Positions 44,250-56,015 of a stretch of DNA of 64,000 nucleotides are shown here, in pieces. The translations under genes and the position numbers were made by a program. The stretch comes from Angiostrongylus vasorum (lineage: Eukaryota > Nematoda > Chromadorea > Rhabditida > Metastrongylidae). The stretch covers positions 496,001 to 560,000 of the forward strand of contig JADANN010000388.1 of the NCBI GenBank assembly GCA_018806985.1, in the 5' to 3' direction. Within the stretch, counting starts at the first letter, position 1; the number at the start of each line of letters is the position of its first letter. The notes beneath the pieces were generated by a model. It was not told where the DNA came from. It did not search any database and worked only from the letters and a program-made list of their open reading frames with translations.

Positions 44250-45715
44250 GTGACAATGAGGCATTCTTCCCTGCGGTTCATTTTTCGGATTTCTGGAATT
44301 GATCCAGAACGCCTCGAGAGTTTTGCGCGCTTGTGTTCGCGATTCCCGTGCGAGGATCGTGACCTTTACTTCAGTCCTCCGCGTTATGTCTCTGGGTCCT
44401 ATGCGTGCCTAGTGGGGTGTTTGCTTTACGTTCACCAACTAGATGTTCTTTTTATGCGAACACAGAGTGGTCTACCCGTTTCGCCAATGTATTCGTCTCC
44501 GTACGCCTTACAGGAGATCAGATAGACTGTACCCGAGCTCATGCAATCACCGTCTCTACCATTGGGGCAAATTATGCAATTCTGCGCTGCACATAGACGG
44601 TCATATAGGCGATTACGAACTAGCTGACGCCTAAGAGTACTCGGTGGTATTTCAACTAGGTTTACCGAACCCTCAAAACTCGCCCTTCTTAAGAAGCGTT
44701 TTTATAGCAGCGCTTACATCATTCGAGATGAAGGGTAAGATAAACGGGACCTTTCTATCGCTAAAGTTATCGTTAAGGGGCCCAAAATTTCCCCTACACC
44801 TATCACGAGCTACAGCTTCGTAGCCATTAGAAATGGCTATTTGCCGTGCCAAGTTCCGGGACTCCTCTCTCTGCTCTCTCCCCCGTGCACACGTTGGTTG
44901 CTGTTCAAAACATGTTTCTCACAAGCGCCCTTTTCGTGTGAGAGGGGGTGAGAGGAGAAGTAATGAACTAAGATGTTTTTACTACTCGGCTTTCGGTACC
45001 ACTTTGTAATGTAGCCATTTTCTGATAGGTCAATTTGGACGTTCAGGAATGGGACCCAGTTTTCTTTCGGTTTCTCTCAGGGTAAACTTGATATACTCTG
45101 ACTGTTCGTTCAACAACTCGAAACATTTGTCCATTTCCTCTTGTGTTGAGCAAAGGACAAAACAGTCATCTATATATCTACAGTAGAGTAACGGCCCGAG
45201 ATCGGTCACCGGTGCTTCCACCTTAGACATAAACGTAATGGCAAGGCTTGGTGCCAGTCGCTGTCCCATTGCCAACCCTCTTATTTGAGCGTAGTAACTC
45301 CCGGATCATCTGAAGATTGAGCAGCTCAAGCATTCCTTCAACAGTGCCATCAACTGCTCTATTTTGAAGCCATACATGTTTATTTCTCCTTCGTGTTTTT
45401 ATAAGGAGTTTCGAGTATGGCTTGCATTGCGGAGTCATTCGACACGTTTGTATAAAAGGGCGGTCACGTCGAAGGACTCCATCACGTACGCGCTGTTGGG
45501 CTGCGCAGTGCGTAGACGATCCAGAAACATCTGGGTATTCGTAAGATGGCCTGGGATGTGCTTCAACAACTGGGTAAATATTAGGATTAGAAACCATGTT
45601 ATCCTATCCGTTGGCCCGTCTACACAGCTAATGATAGGTCTAAACCTTAAACAATGATGGATCGGTAGACGCAAGATCATCGCTGGATACTAACTTTATG
45701 AGTTTTTATAAGCAA
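44250..45715 (-). pseudogene. PLE2 reverse transcriptase and GIY-YIG nuclease
   Basis: Minus-strand segments in order: RFRPIISCVDGPTDRITWFL (45,635-45,580), LLKHIPGHLTNTQMFLDRL (45,560), FDVTALLYKRV (45,470; TALYTNV after one base change), GQRLAPSLAITF (45,265), YIDDCFVL (45,180; the canonical YxDD box), and nuclease remnants near 44,500-44,290 ending in a reversed GIY-YIG C-terminal region. Compared with PLE1 the catalytic box is the more usual YIDD. Frame changes near 45,470, 45,300 and 45,060 prevent a complete product. Sequence upstream of 45,715 (to about 45,930) is shared with PLE3. Confidence 0.82.
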
Positions 45716-46050
45716 GTACAAAATGAGAAAATGTTGGTAAGTCAACTTTTTAGTTGAGAGTTAACTGATCGTTTTAAACCAGCAGCCCTGGCCATTTTGT
45801 TCCATTTCGTGGTTCAATCTTTCGGTATTTACTTTTAAACTCCTTCTCAGACGATGGGCGATGAAGTGAAGCATCTTCAAGATGCTTTTTCGTTATCTCA
45901 ACATCTAACTGATGGGGAGTTACGACATACCCAGTGGAAGACTCATAGAAAGCAATGAGTGTGAAAAGAAGCTATTTTGTGTTCAATGTGGTTGGAATCT
46001 TGGTTTAGCGTTTTCTCTGTTTGGTTATGGAAGTGTTTGGCCAAATAGAT

Positions 46051-46107
46051 TGCTGCCAACTTGACCTTTCCAGGCTCTGAGGAAGGCGAAATCCGCCGAA
46101 ACGTCAG
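46051..46107 (+). ncRNA. Hammerhead-like sequence, PLE2 right end
   Basis: Plus strand has GCC instead of GUC before AACUUG, then CAGGCU, CUGAGGA, perfect GGCG/CGCC around AAAUC, and GAAAC. The core is intact except for the cleavage triplet. This strand is antisense to the PLE2 coding strand. Confidence 0.3.
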
Positions 46108-47850
46108 CTTCTCCGTAAATAAAGAATAAAAATAACATCTCGTGTTTTCTTAACAAGAATACGAAGAATTACTTGATCAATGCCAAGGTTAATAGAAATT
46201 CGGACGTGGAATTCTTTCCAAAAGCTTCAGCTATTATTTCTCCACAGCGACTCACGGTAACATTTTCCCTGATGACTGGAATGAAATCTTCGCGGTCATA
46301 TCGTGACATTGTGTGAAAAAAGCCCGAGAACATGGCCAATCTCATGCACAGCTGACCCTTCCTAAAGCTTCTACCTCACCTACTGATAAAACGTTGCACG
46401 ACAAAAAAATTGTTGAGGATATGTGCCATTTTAAAAAAAAGAATTTGAATACGTCGCACCGTCGCACCACCTTCTCCCAAGGAAAGGACTTGATTACCGC
46501 GACGTTGTCCAATGCTCGACCAACTCACAGCCTGTTTGACAACGACCACCTTGTCCTTGCCTGAACATGTTTATTGTGAAAATGCTATTCATCAGCTTGA
46601 TGTTGGATCGGATGCCAACCGTTTATGTCTTCTATGAAGTCGATACAGGTGGATTCACTCCACACCTTTGCACCCATTCTGAACGCTTTTCGTACGTCGC
46701 GGTCTGGAATATTGAAGCTTCTAAAACGTATACGCATCCATCAACACAAATAGTCTGTTGGAATTTACATAATTCCTATAGATTGTGTGAGCCACATGGC
46801 TTTGAATTCCAGCGAAACGCCTTCCAACTTGAAATAGACGTCCTACCACATGACATCTGTCAGCTCGTCAAGAATGAGCGAGCATCGCGAAGGTTTTATC
46901 CTTCGTTCTGGGTTATCACCTCTCATCGTTATAATTTTCATTACCTCTGATATAATTACAACCTTTCGCTTCTTTTTATGCCGTTGAAAACTCTAAGTTG
47001 TAGTGGCCTCGGAAACAGGTGACACCTAGTTTTTGGGATTGTTGCCAAAAACAACAAGCAATGATGAAAAAGAGCGATCCATTTGAGGTGATTGCCGGCA
47101 ACGTCTACAGTTGTCTCAGCAATAGATGATAAAGTTCCATCAAAACTAACTTGTGGTGTTGCATGTGTAGAAAATGCCGTCGTTCCATGTTGAATTCAGA
47201 ATGGTAAAGTTAATCATCATCTGTCTCCTTGCGCGACAGTTGTTCTCGACATGCATTATTAGTTGTTCGTCCTCTCTCCTGACTAGGCTTCTCTCCTGAA
47301 GACAGCCCACCATGAAACACACAGCTGAACCATTTTTTATGCAGTAAGTTGCTCTATAAAGACAATGTCACTTTCAAAGGGATATTCCAAAGGTCTCGCA
47401 AAGACCTTTTGCAAAACGATTTGTCTATATCTTGATCCTAAGCCTTCTATCCCACCGCACTCACCTGTTTTTCAATAAAAAATATGTTCGGAAGAAATGA
47501 AACGAAACATGAAGAATTGTGTCTTAAAGATACCTTCAAGAAGTCGTCAATTCCGGTTCCCGATTGTTGCTCTTTAGACACCCCTATTTCATTCGTTACT
47601 CTTTCCTCTACAATAGAGAAATTAAGTCGAGGTAGGAAGACTCGAGGGACGACTTTCTATCTAAAAGTTTCAGTATTTTAAGAGGGAAAAGTCTCAGTTG
47701 ATTTATTACCTTCAGCTTAGGGAGTTTATTCTTTCTGGTCATCTCTCGCTCTTGCCGATCAGAGAAGAAGCTATTTATTCTGTTACCGATACTGATCATT
47801 TCACACTGCGACATCACCATCGTGGCTGCGAGCAGTAGGGCAGTTGTCAT

Positions 47851-48324
47851 CCTACATTTTCCAGTTCACTGTGTGGAAAACAATTAGGGCACCATCGTAG
47901 CCGACGCAGTGACATTTTTTACTAGCAGTAATCCATTCAATATTAGAACCTGCGAGTTTCCTAACTGACAAGTGGTTACACAGCGCAGTAATAAAGGCTA
48001 AAAAAATAACCTACTGCTGCCAATAGTGGTGACGATGGTGGCGTTGACGTTCACACAGTTTCCGGAATTCATTGCTTTTAAATGTAGTTGCACCACAAAA
48101 AATTTCGTACACATGCTACGCAAACAGTATTGTAATAGCAAGAGTTCGCTGTTTGATGATGTTCAACGTGTTTAATCATTTGATAATACATTGGCATTTT
48201 TGTGCAGCAACTTCGAACTGTGCGTAGTCGTCCAAAATCAAGCATACAAAAAACAACAGATCGTTTATATCATGTACTCTTCATCACTTCTGGTTACAAT
48301 GGCATAGGAGTCCCAAACCCTATT
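47851..48324. promoter_or_regulatory. A3 upstream region with conserved block
   Basis: 47,990-48,250 holds the astacin-upstream block: AGTGGTGACGATGGTGGCG, ACGCAAACAGTATTGTAATA and CAGCAACTTCGAACTGTGCG. It begins about 140 bases before the A3 start codon. Regulatory function is inferred only from conservation among copies. Confidence 0.4.
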
Positions 48325-48790
48325 ACCACAATGATGCTGAAATATTTGCAAAACTCTGACTGCAGGTGTTTGAGGTGGGGAACAAACGCATTATTAACCT
48401 TTCCGAATGCTAACGCGTTCAGCGCCACACCATGCGAATTCTTCGTTTCGGCTTTCTCTCAGCTAGTTCTATCGATCAGTGCCATCAGCAATCACCCATC
48501 AATGGGACTGATCTATAAGGCCCAAATCGTCAACGAACTCAGTTTAGCTGAAGCTGGAGTCGAAATTCCGCTGACGGGTGACTGCTGATGGCACTGATCG
48601 ATAGAACTAGCGGAGAGACAGGCAAAACGAAGGACCCCCAAGGTGTGGTGGTGAACGCGTTAGCCACCGGAAAGGGTAATAGCTGGTTCATTACTCGCCA
48701 CAAACACCTGCTGTCCGGAGTTTCGCAAATATCTCATCATCATAGTGGTTCTATCACACATCCTGCTGTAAAAAATTGTAATAGGCAGTA
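48325..48790. repeat. Repeat A head-to-head dimer
   Basis: The left half starts GATGCTGAAATATTTGCAAA and runs to GTTCTATCGATCAGTGCCAT. The right half is the reverse order, ATGGCACTGATCGATAGAAC to TTTCGCAAATATCTCATCAT. The central segment contains two inverted copies of a CATCAGC/GGGTGA word. Confidence 0.8.
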
Positions 48791-48954
48791 AATAAAAAAA
48801 GTTAACACTGTGAAGTTTTATTATGTTTCTGCTTCTTAATTTCAACATTGGTACTCCCCCGCGTTTTCTCGTGAAATTTTCCAAGGGTTGTTTTCGCATT
48901 GCTATTCAAACTTACTCTCTACCAGAGATACTCATTTTCTAAGCAGCTGTATAA

Positions 48955-49240
48955 GAAAAAGCTCTCGGCGTTGATGTACCACTGAAGGATGCACCATGCA
49001 TTCGACTTCATTAAGAATCGTGAGAAATGATTGGATGCATATATGGCCTATATAACTGACTCGCCATGACTCGCGGTGGCCTACCGATGTGTCGAAGCAG
49101 TGCTGCTATTCTCCCAGAGGGGGTCTGTTACCCACTTGCCGACCAGGTAGGGATGAACAGCTTGGTTCCCTTGGAGCATGGGATCAATTCCATGTGTGTT
49201 GCAGTGAGCTCTCTAGCTACTGGGCTACAAGCGCCCTTGA
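48955..49240 (-). repeat. SINE-1 copy
   Basis: Plus strand begins AAAGCTCTCGGCGTTGATG and has CATGCATTCGACTTCATTAA, CTCGCGGTGGCCTACCG, and at the head CTAGCTACTGGGCTACAAGC, the degenerate reverse A-box. Confidence 0.75.
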
Positions 49241-49870
49241 AACCAGGTAATTCATGGAATAACAGCGTTCCATTTCTATCCCTAGCAAAGTCAATTTAGT
49301 AGTCCTATCTCGTGCATCACCTACGATTCGTTGGTCATCGAGTGACTCGAGCGAGCGCCGGCAATTCCTACATTTCTCCCTATCGCGTGCAAGAATAGCC
49401 GATTGGATTCTATACACTCTAGAGACTCGTTGAGCATCATGCCACTATTCTAGGTTTTTCGTGAAGAACACTAACTATCGGGTCTTCTCTTCTGTCTTCT
49501 TGCACTACACTTGACATCTAGAGGAAACCAGTCTCTAACCGCTCTTGTTCATCTGATGTCATTCATACCCATTACGTGTCCGGCCCACCTTATCTTCAAC
49601 AGTTTCGCGCATAGAAAGACACCCCATTTTTTGATTGTTGACGCTGGTCGGAGCTGCGGATCGTCTCTGTTATTTGCGTGACAGGAGATACTACTAGCAT
49701 CATCCTTTCGACTGCGCATTCAATAACGCTGAGTGATTTTTCATCCTGTTTACGCAGCGACCGGGTTACAGGAAGTATCGCTGAGTCGAAAAAGTGGGCA
49801 CGGAGTTAGGATATTCCTTGTTCTCTTCACTACATCCTCGGTGCTCTCCCAAGGAATGCTTTAACTAGGC
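49241..49870 (-). pseudogene. LINE C-terminal relic
   Basis: Minus-strand frames contain ILARDREKCRNCRRSLESL (49,385-49,330), matching the C-terminal LARDRxxW region of the family, and near 49,730 the upstream SVIE-type segment. Multiple frame changes. Confidence 0.65.
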
Positions 49871-49894
49871 TCTCTCCAAGACTGCATAGAAAAT

Positions 49895-50060
49895 CGACTC
49901 GACTAACATTCTATTTCATTTATCAAGAAAACGAAATCCTCAATCAGCAGTCGAAATAAGGAGTTAAATGTTTGGAGACTTTTGTAGACGATGAATGCGG
50001 GGGAAAAGGAATTGAATGCAAGTGTTGTGGCGTTCACAGCTTAAGTAGTTGGGAATATCA
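49895..50060 (+). repeat. SINE-2 fragment
   Basis: Contains AAAACGAAATCCTCAATCAG, TAGACGATGAATGCGGGGG and GGAATTGAATGCAAGTGTTG in SINE-2 order; the head is missing. Confidence 0.6.
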
Positions 50061-52145
50061 GTCTTTGTAGCTACCACTCGGGTCTTTGTGTGTGAGCCAC
50101 TGAATCGAACGCCTTGAGACACTGGATTATAACTTTTGTGACCGTAGTAACAATAATAACAACAATAGCGAAGCGAAGTCTATGGACGAATTGAACGGAC
50201 TGGACAAACACTTCGGTTGAACACTTCGAATACTCAGAAAGCTAAACGCTGGGCTGCTTATATTACCTCTGTAAAGGCTGAAGCTTTGACATAGTGAACT
50301 AGAGACTGCGCTTAGAGAAAACTTCTAGAAGCTTCTCAGCTAGTATAATCGCATAGAGCTACATCTACAGAAAGTTCGTGAAGTCTATACAATAGCTTAT
50401 GCAGAAAGTACATGTGGAAGTGCGCACACGCTCGTACGAAAGGTTCTTTGAAGAGCAGATGGTGGAAAGTACATGCACCTGACAGCTGCTCATTCAGTGC
50501 CCGAACTGTGTAACAAAGAAGACCAGCAGTATAAAAGTAGCAGTTGTAGTTGCATAAGCACAGAAGTTACAGAATCCGTCTCCAGCCAGCTGCGAGGCAA
50601 ATGCATGAGGTGGTCGCTAATATAGGAGATAGGAACTATTAGGGGGAATAGTTCGTATTGCAAGAAATGGTGGGATCTGCACAGTAGATGCGATAACTTT
50701 TCATATAATAAAAAAATGAATAAAGATTTTTTTGATTTCAAAGTTTTTTAGAGTGCAGACTCAGGGAAGTTGCAAGCAGCATTGAAACTTTGAAATTTCC
50801 ATTCCAAGTTCTGCAGCCGCAGAGAATAACAATGCATTGGAGCCACCGTCGCGTCCTTCACAAAATCTCAAATGTTCTACGGCTTAGGCACATATATACA
50901 TATATATATATATACTACGTATAAATATAGTAGTCTTACACTCCATAGCTATTAATATTTCTGCTCTGTTACCAATACCCACCATCTGATGAGTGAGTAG
51001 GTTTTCAAAACACCAATGCTGCGTGAGGCTTGACACTGAACCCATATCGACTCTATGTGACGACGAAAACTCACACGCCAAGTAACGGCAGCTGCGATCA
51101 CTCGATTCAACTCACTGCTGCTTCCGAAAAGATGCTTGCACCGAAGCGTCACCCATAATCAAGAACTATTAAAAAGGATTGATGTTTAAACCTATGGATT
51201 GCACCACCGTGGCATTAACAGTGATGTTCTTTCTATGAATAAGATCAACGGCGGAAAGGACACCTGGAAGACGATATTCGTCCATAATTAGGGAGTCCTG
51301 TTGCAAATCTTTCGATTCCATAATCTTATTCTTGTACAGCTTCTATCCGTGCATTGAAGTCACACATAGAAAGTTTCCAGGAAGGTTTTTGATTACGAGA
51401 AGGTTTTTCGATATTTGTATGAAACTGAATAATAGAAATGACTTTCTTCCGATGAGGAAACGAAGGGTGTAGAATGGCAAGGCAGCCAGAAAGAATTTCA
51501 TGGCGAAGTGTACAACGTATAGATGCAGGATAAAGTTATTCGACTAATATTAAGCGAAGGAATCCTCTAAACATGAGACGACAGGATTTCCATTGCCTCC
51601 TCTAAGTGCAACCAATAATTCATTTTTTGCCAGAAGAAGAACCACAGAAAGGCAAAGCAAGGGCCTTGATTGGTAAGATGGATACCACTGAGACCCCAGT
51701 AAGGTTAATCGCAAGTTAGAAGCTCACTTGCGGTCCTCAGTTTTGCTCATATCCCACAACTCTTGACGTTTTCGTATCGTCCACATTGAACGTCGAACAT
51801 TTTGCGAGCTGGTTGCTTGTCGAGTCGGTTCTCCTTGCAATCACGTATATACCGAGCTACGGAGTTCTCACATGTATTGGAGGAGAGCGTGGAGAGGTGC
51901 TAGAACGAGAGCGTGACGTTCCAATGGTAACCACTACGTTATACTGCATTACCCAATGTCCAGGCAGTGATAATATTTAGCTTTAGTGTCCAGTCACACA
52001 TGATTTACTACGTTTCCGCCGTACAAAAGTCATATTTTGCTACCTTGGCGAGTATCTGTGTGCACAAATATGTTTACAATATTCGTCTGCATCATCGCGC
52101 TCAGCTGAAGGTCGATTGATTGGAGTGAGTGGATGTGAACTCTTC
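50061..52145. other. Intergenic, nothing recognised
   Basis: A SINE-2 tail (GGTGGGATCTGCACAGTAGA) lies near 50,667 and a TA-rich tract at about 50,889-50,915. The remaining short frames are not recognisable. Confidence 0.45.
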
Positions 52146-52460
52146 GTTTATCACTGTAGCATGGCAGAGTATTCCATTGGGTTCTCCTCGCTTCTAGGAG
52201 TCATTAAACACCGTGTCATCTTTTCAGGATCCTCGTGAAGAACACTGACTTTGTGCTCGGTGGTCTCTCCGCCGTATCCTTGACATCCTGTGGAAGAGTT
52301 TCGCTGACGGCTGTTGTTCATCGGCTGCTGGTCAGACTCTCTGGGTGTGCGCCATACCTGATTTAAGGCATTTTGCTCTGCTTCACGAGGTCTCCCATTA
52401 TTGACCGCTGAAGTAGGTCGGAACGTGAAGCCCTCTCTTAATTTCGTGATACGAGACACT
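52146..52460 (-). pseudogene. LINE C-terminal fragment
   Basis: One minus-strand frame reads AVSETLPQDVKDTAERPPST and then SVFFTRILKR, corresponding to the family sequence with PRDVK, GRPPT and SDFFTK. The longer 102-codon frame over the same bases is a shadow. Confidence 0.6.
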
Positions 52461-52599
52461 CTCAGAATTGCTCTCTAGACCCTGCCTTCTGCAATGCTCT
52501 CTTTTTGTCCTCTCTATGCCGGGACCAGGTTTCCAGTGCCTATGCTTCAATGTAGTCATTTTTCATTTACTTCCTAATCTTTTTTCATAACATGGTCTG

Positions 52600-52985
52600 A
52601 TGTGAAATATAGCGGCAATGATGTTGAGATATTTGCAGACACCTGCTGCCCGGATATTTGCAAGATCTCAGCATCAATGTGGTTATATTTCATATCACAC
52701 TGAAAAAAAATAGGCAGTAAATGAAAAGTTACTACATTGTGATTTATACCGCAGCTTCAGCCTGACTGGGTTAAATCCTGATTTGTGCTCCCCAGAACAA
52801 TCCCGTTAACGAGTGATCGCTGCTGATACCACGTATAGGTTAAAATATGGCTGAGAGAAAGACGAAACGAACAACCGGCATGGTGCGGTGGTGAATACCT
52901 CAGCCTCCAAAAAAGGGTAACAGAGGGCTCGATCCCCACCGTAGACATCTGTAGTTCGGAATTTTGTAAATATCTCAGTATCACT
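52600..52985. repeat. Repeat A variant
   Basis: Contains AATGATGTTGAGATATTTGC at 52,616, GCAAGATCTCAGCATCAATG, and a second segment with GAATTTTGTAAATATCTCAG at 52,960. Two partial copies face each other. Confidence 0.6.
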
Positions 52986-53300
52986 GTGCTTATGTTACAT
53001 TTTCATGACCCATCACCATATCTACTGTGTGAATCTCTGCACATTTCGCGTTAAAATCGTCTTCCTTGCACTCGTCGTCAACAATGGGTCTCAAACATTT
53101 CGCGCATTGTTTCGGCTGCTGCTTGAGAATTTCGTTTTCTGAACGAATATCGTGAAACGCTGGTCGAGTCTCTTGTCTTTGCAATTTTTGGAATAGTGGG
53201 ACTGGGGGAAGAGCGCTGAGGCGAGTATTGAACTAGCACCTTTGCTTCCTTATCGACGGCATCGCTAATCACTTCGCTACCACCTTCTTCAACGAGTATT
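52986..53300 (-). repeat. SINE-2 copy, near full length
   Basis: Runs from the tail (ACATTTTCATGACCCATCAC) through TCGGCTGCTGCTTGAGAATT to the head (TTGAACTAGCACCTTTGCTT and CACTTCGCTACCACC). The minus-strand A-box is GGTGGTAGCGAAGTGATTAG and the B-box GCTAGTTCAATACTC. This is the best SINE-2 reference in the window. Confidence 0.75.
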
Positions 53301-53700
53301 TCACTTGGATACGTGGATGGCCCGTCTTCACTGGTTGTGCGGTCAGCAGCGTAATTTCCACTTCTATCGGAGATTTGCTGGTTTAGCCATTGTGGTTCCC
53401 TGGGGTCTTGAAGTCATCTTAGCCAGAGTCTGATCCCTGGTCGTCACCACTACAGGCAGTCGCCGACTCGCAGACCTTATCGATTAAAAAAGATTTGCCA
53501 CCATTCAACTAGTTTGATATCACAACGGTGGTGGTTCCTGGTAATGGTCTACTCTTAGCTGGGCTTTCTAATGGCAACAATTGACTCCTTTTCAGCTTGG
53601 GGAGCCCTGCAAAGGGATGAACCCGTACGCTGTACATCGCGACTCGACACTCCAGAAACAGCGATCACCCACGATGAAGAGGTACAGCATTGGGAGGAAC
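53300..53700 (+). repeat. Repeat C copy
   Basis: Collinear with 5,310-5,700: GATGGCCCGTCTTCACTGGT, TGTGGTTCCCTGGGGTCTTG and GAGGTACAGCATTGGGAG. Confidence 0.75.
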
Positions 53701-53844
53701 CCATATTTTAAGACAGAAAAAGGCGAGAAACCAAAAAAGTGGAAAAGTCGCTTGTTCTTAGTTGCCTTCGCTATATTCTCTGTGGGCTAGAGAGCTTTCC
53801 AAGTCGCTCGCTTTTTTTGTGCTCGATTCTACAAACAATTCCGA

Positions 53845-55300
53845 CATTATGTTTACTTCCCCACACAGATACAAATAGCAGAAGATCTGGAGATGTTAGT
53901 TCTGTTCAGTTTAAGTGCGTCATCAGGGGAAAAATTTGTTTCTCGTGAACATCTCCTTTGTGAGATTAACCAAAGATAAATCTTCAAACATGCGTTGTCG
54001 AAGTGAGCCAACAGACGTTCCGCCTGGCCAATGCTTGGTGTTATGGGGAACAATATAATCGGCAAAGTTGGAATGATATAATTGCCGACATTGATTTTCA
54101 CTCGCTTCCACCTAAACTTGAAAGCATTAGCTTAATCGATGAATGCGAAACAGAACGATCTCTTGTACTCTCGCGGTACTTCAATGAGTCTTGTTATCGT
54201 GTGAATGTGGTCCATCGTACTAAATCCTTTTCGAAACACTGCTTGCTCACATGGCTGTTCTTTGTCCAGTATTCTGCCAATCTTGTTTAGGATGACTCGA
54301 GTGAAAAGTTTGTAGACGACGGACAGTAAGCAGATTGGGCGATAGTTGCCGATATTGTGCAGGTCACCCTTCTTGAACAATAACACGGTCATGCTGGTCT
54401 TGCACTGCGTAGGGACCTTGCATTCGGAGAGGTAACGTGTGAAGAGCCGAGCCAGTGTGTTTACGAGGACTGGCGAAAGCTTCCTCAGGTGTTCTGATCT
54501 TATCCAGTCCGGACCTGGTGCTTTCCATTTTTCACCGACGAAATGGCATGTCGGATTTCGGAAGGGAGAACCGGTGGCACAACATATCCATCCTCCTTGA
54601 TTTCACATGACGGAAGGTGGACGTGGCTATTGAAGAGATCTGAGTAGCAATCGTAAATCATTTCCCTCATTGCCCTTCTGAGGAATGTAAATAACCTGTC
54701 TGGGCCTTGAAGTTCAATCATCTTGATCTTGTAACCAATGAGGTTTTGGTTGGCTTTGCGAACGCTTTTTCTGCTTTTCCAGCTTCGACCATAACTGCTG
54801 CTCTTCCCTCTTTAAGGTCCTTGTTGATGGCCTGTTTGCACTGTTTTGCAAATTCGAACGTGAGTTGACCGTTGCCTGCGACTCATACGTTTCTGCGTTA
54901 GCGTCTCAGCCCAAATGGTTTCAATGAAATACGACTGTCGATGTTATTAATAACAGCATCTTTTTGCGAACCGACTACTGATCTGAATGTATTCCAGTTT
55001 ACAGTCTCTTGGGTCTTCTGGGCTTACGACTTGCCATTAATAGTCTTCATCGTCATAATAAACTTGAGCACTCGCTCACTCTGCTCGTTCCACTCTAGTA
55101 AGTGGATCCCAGTGTAGCTTTCCTCAAAAGTTCTTCCAGGAACAATTTTAGCTTTTAAATCTCCAATGACGGCCGCAAAGAATACATGGTATTGTTTGCA
55201 GAACTTATCCATGTCAATGTAGAAAGTATCGACTTCGTCTTCATCATAGCTTAACGACGGTATGTACACGACGATGATTATTAGAGCCGCTATTCATCCA
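53845..55300 (-). pseudogene. LINE relic: endonuclease to reverse transcriptase
   Basis: The longest LINE copy in the window, read on the minus strand. 55,269-55,024 encodes an apurinic-type endonuclease segment (PSLSYDEDEVDTFYIDMDKF, then AAVIGDLKAKI, where family members have VGDFNAKI). 54,721-54,500 encodes the linker before the palm (REMIYDCYSDLFNSH). 54,392-54,132 encodes FKKGDLHNIGNYRPICLLSV, the first reverse transcriptase block, and HTITRLIEVPREYK. 54,101-53,853 gives SIGQAERLLAHFDNACLKI, which normally lies after the FADD box. So about 300 bases of the palm, including the catalytic aspartates, have been deleted. Frame changes separate all segments. Confidence 0.82.
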
Positions 55301-55424
55301 CATCTATTCAATCCTAACTTCAAAAAAATTGTTGAATTTGCCGCTCTGAAATCCAAAATTTGCCTTGCAAATTTTTTTCAAAATACATGTTGTAGTTCAG
55401 TTATTAAAAGCACAAGTGTTCAAA

Positions 55425-56015
55425 AACAGCTTCACACTAATAGTTGGTAGTACAGTATCCGAACGCGAACCGTTGCTGAACCACCACTACCTATATCACC
55501 CGTGGTCTCGTTAATCGCCAATAACTCGAATGGGCGGCAGTGCAGCTTCCAATTCTCTCTGTTTCCTGCAAGAGTAGCCCAATGAGTTCTGCTCGCTTCG
55601 TCGACTTGTTGAGCATCATATCTTTCTTTTAGGATTTTCGTTAAGAAGCGTGATAATAAAGTCGGTGGTCTTCCTGCTGTACGATTGGAATCCCTGAGGA
55701 ATCTAGACGTTAGCGGTTCTTCTTTATCCATCGTTATTCACACGCTTCATGTACATGGACCACCTTAAATTCGAAAAATTTTGCGCATAGAAAGGCATTT
55801 CGATCGTTGACGTAGGTCGGATCTTCAGTTTCCTTCCCTCAGACGTGTGAGACGGGGTACCCCTGGCATCAGCCTTTTGACTACACGTCAAACAACTCCG
55901 TCTGATGCTTTATTCTGCTTACATAGTGACGATTTTGGCACATATGTTAAAGGCAGAGACGATCTAGGAGTCGAAACGATGAGCATGGAGTCGGGTGTTG
56001 AAGTAAGTCTGCCAA
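55425..56015 (-). pseudogene. LINE 3' end, separate copy
   Basis: The minus strand reads RFLRDSNRTAGRPPTLLSRF near 55,690 and HWATLAGNRENWKLHCRP near 55,580, the family C-terminus, preceded upstream by the 55,850-56,010 region that resembles 49,690-49,820. It is upstream of, and in the same orientation as, the previous LINE relic, so the two are separate insertions. Confidence 0.75.

Larger units (their letters stand above)
43911..46172 (-). mobile_element. Penelope-like element PLE2 in A3 intron
   Basis: Both outer ends carry AATTCTTCGTATTCTTGTT in opposite orientation, continuing as terminal inverted repeats of about 200-250 bases (about 43,911-44,165 and 45,930-46,172). No target-site duplication is evident. 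Inserted in the intron of A3, on the same strand as the gene. A3 splice signals on both sides are outside the element. Confidence 0.88.
42806..47850 (-). pseudogene. Astacin metalloprotease A3 (EGF-CUB), interrupted by PLE2
   Basis: Exon 1 (47,850-47,710, donor GTAATA) encodes a signal peptide (MTTALLLAATMVMSQC) and propeptide. Exon 2 ends FESDIVFIE (about 47,350). Exon 3 (about 47,245-47,150) reads CRARRQMMINFTILNS. Catalytic exons: STCIDFIED (46,655), SSIGQRRGNQVLSLGEG (46,500), HEIGHVLG (46,345) with a GTGAGT donor near 46,256, YDYGSIMHY (43,815) and NEHHGCN (43,605). Four defects are visible: the extra base after HEIGHVLG; a Tyr in place of an EGF cysteine (SMCIYPGG where others have CICPGG, 43,395); a shift after ELLATNEKK (43,250); and a T6 run near 43,056 that shifts the CUB exon. 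The second disulphide region (VKQAVSW) has lost the usual QC. The intron between the zinc and Met-turn exons holds PLE2. Confidence 0.88.

Noticed and set aside
45223..45597. 124-codon minus-strand frame
   Set aside because: Only partly in the reverse transcriptase frame; it crosses frame changes of PLE2 and is not an independent gene.
48325..48790. CRISPR-like or tandem array
   Set aside because: Only two inverted copies, no regular spacing; dispersed repeat A.
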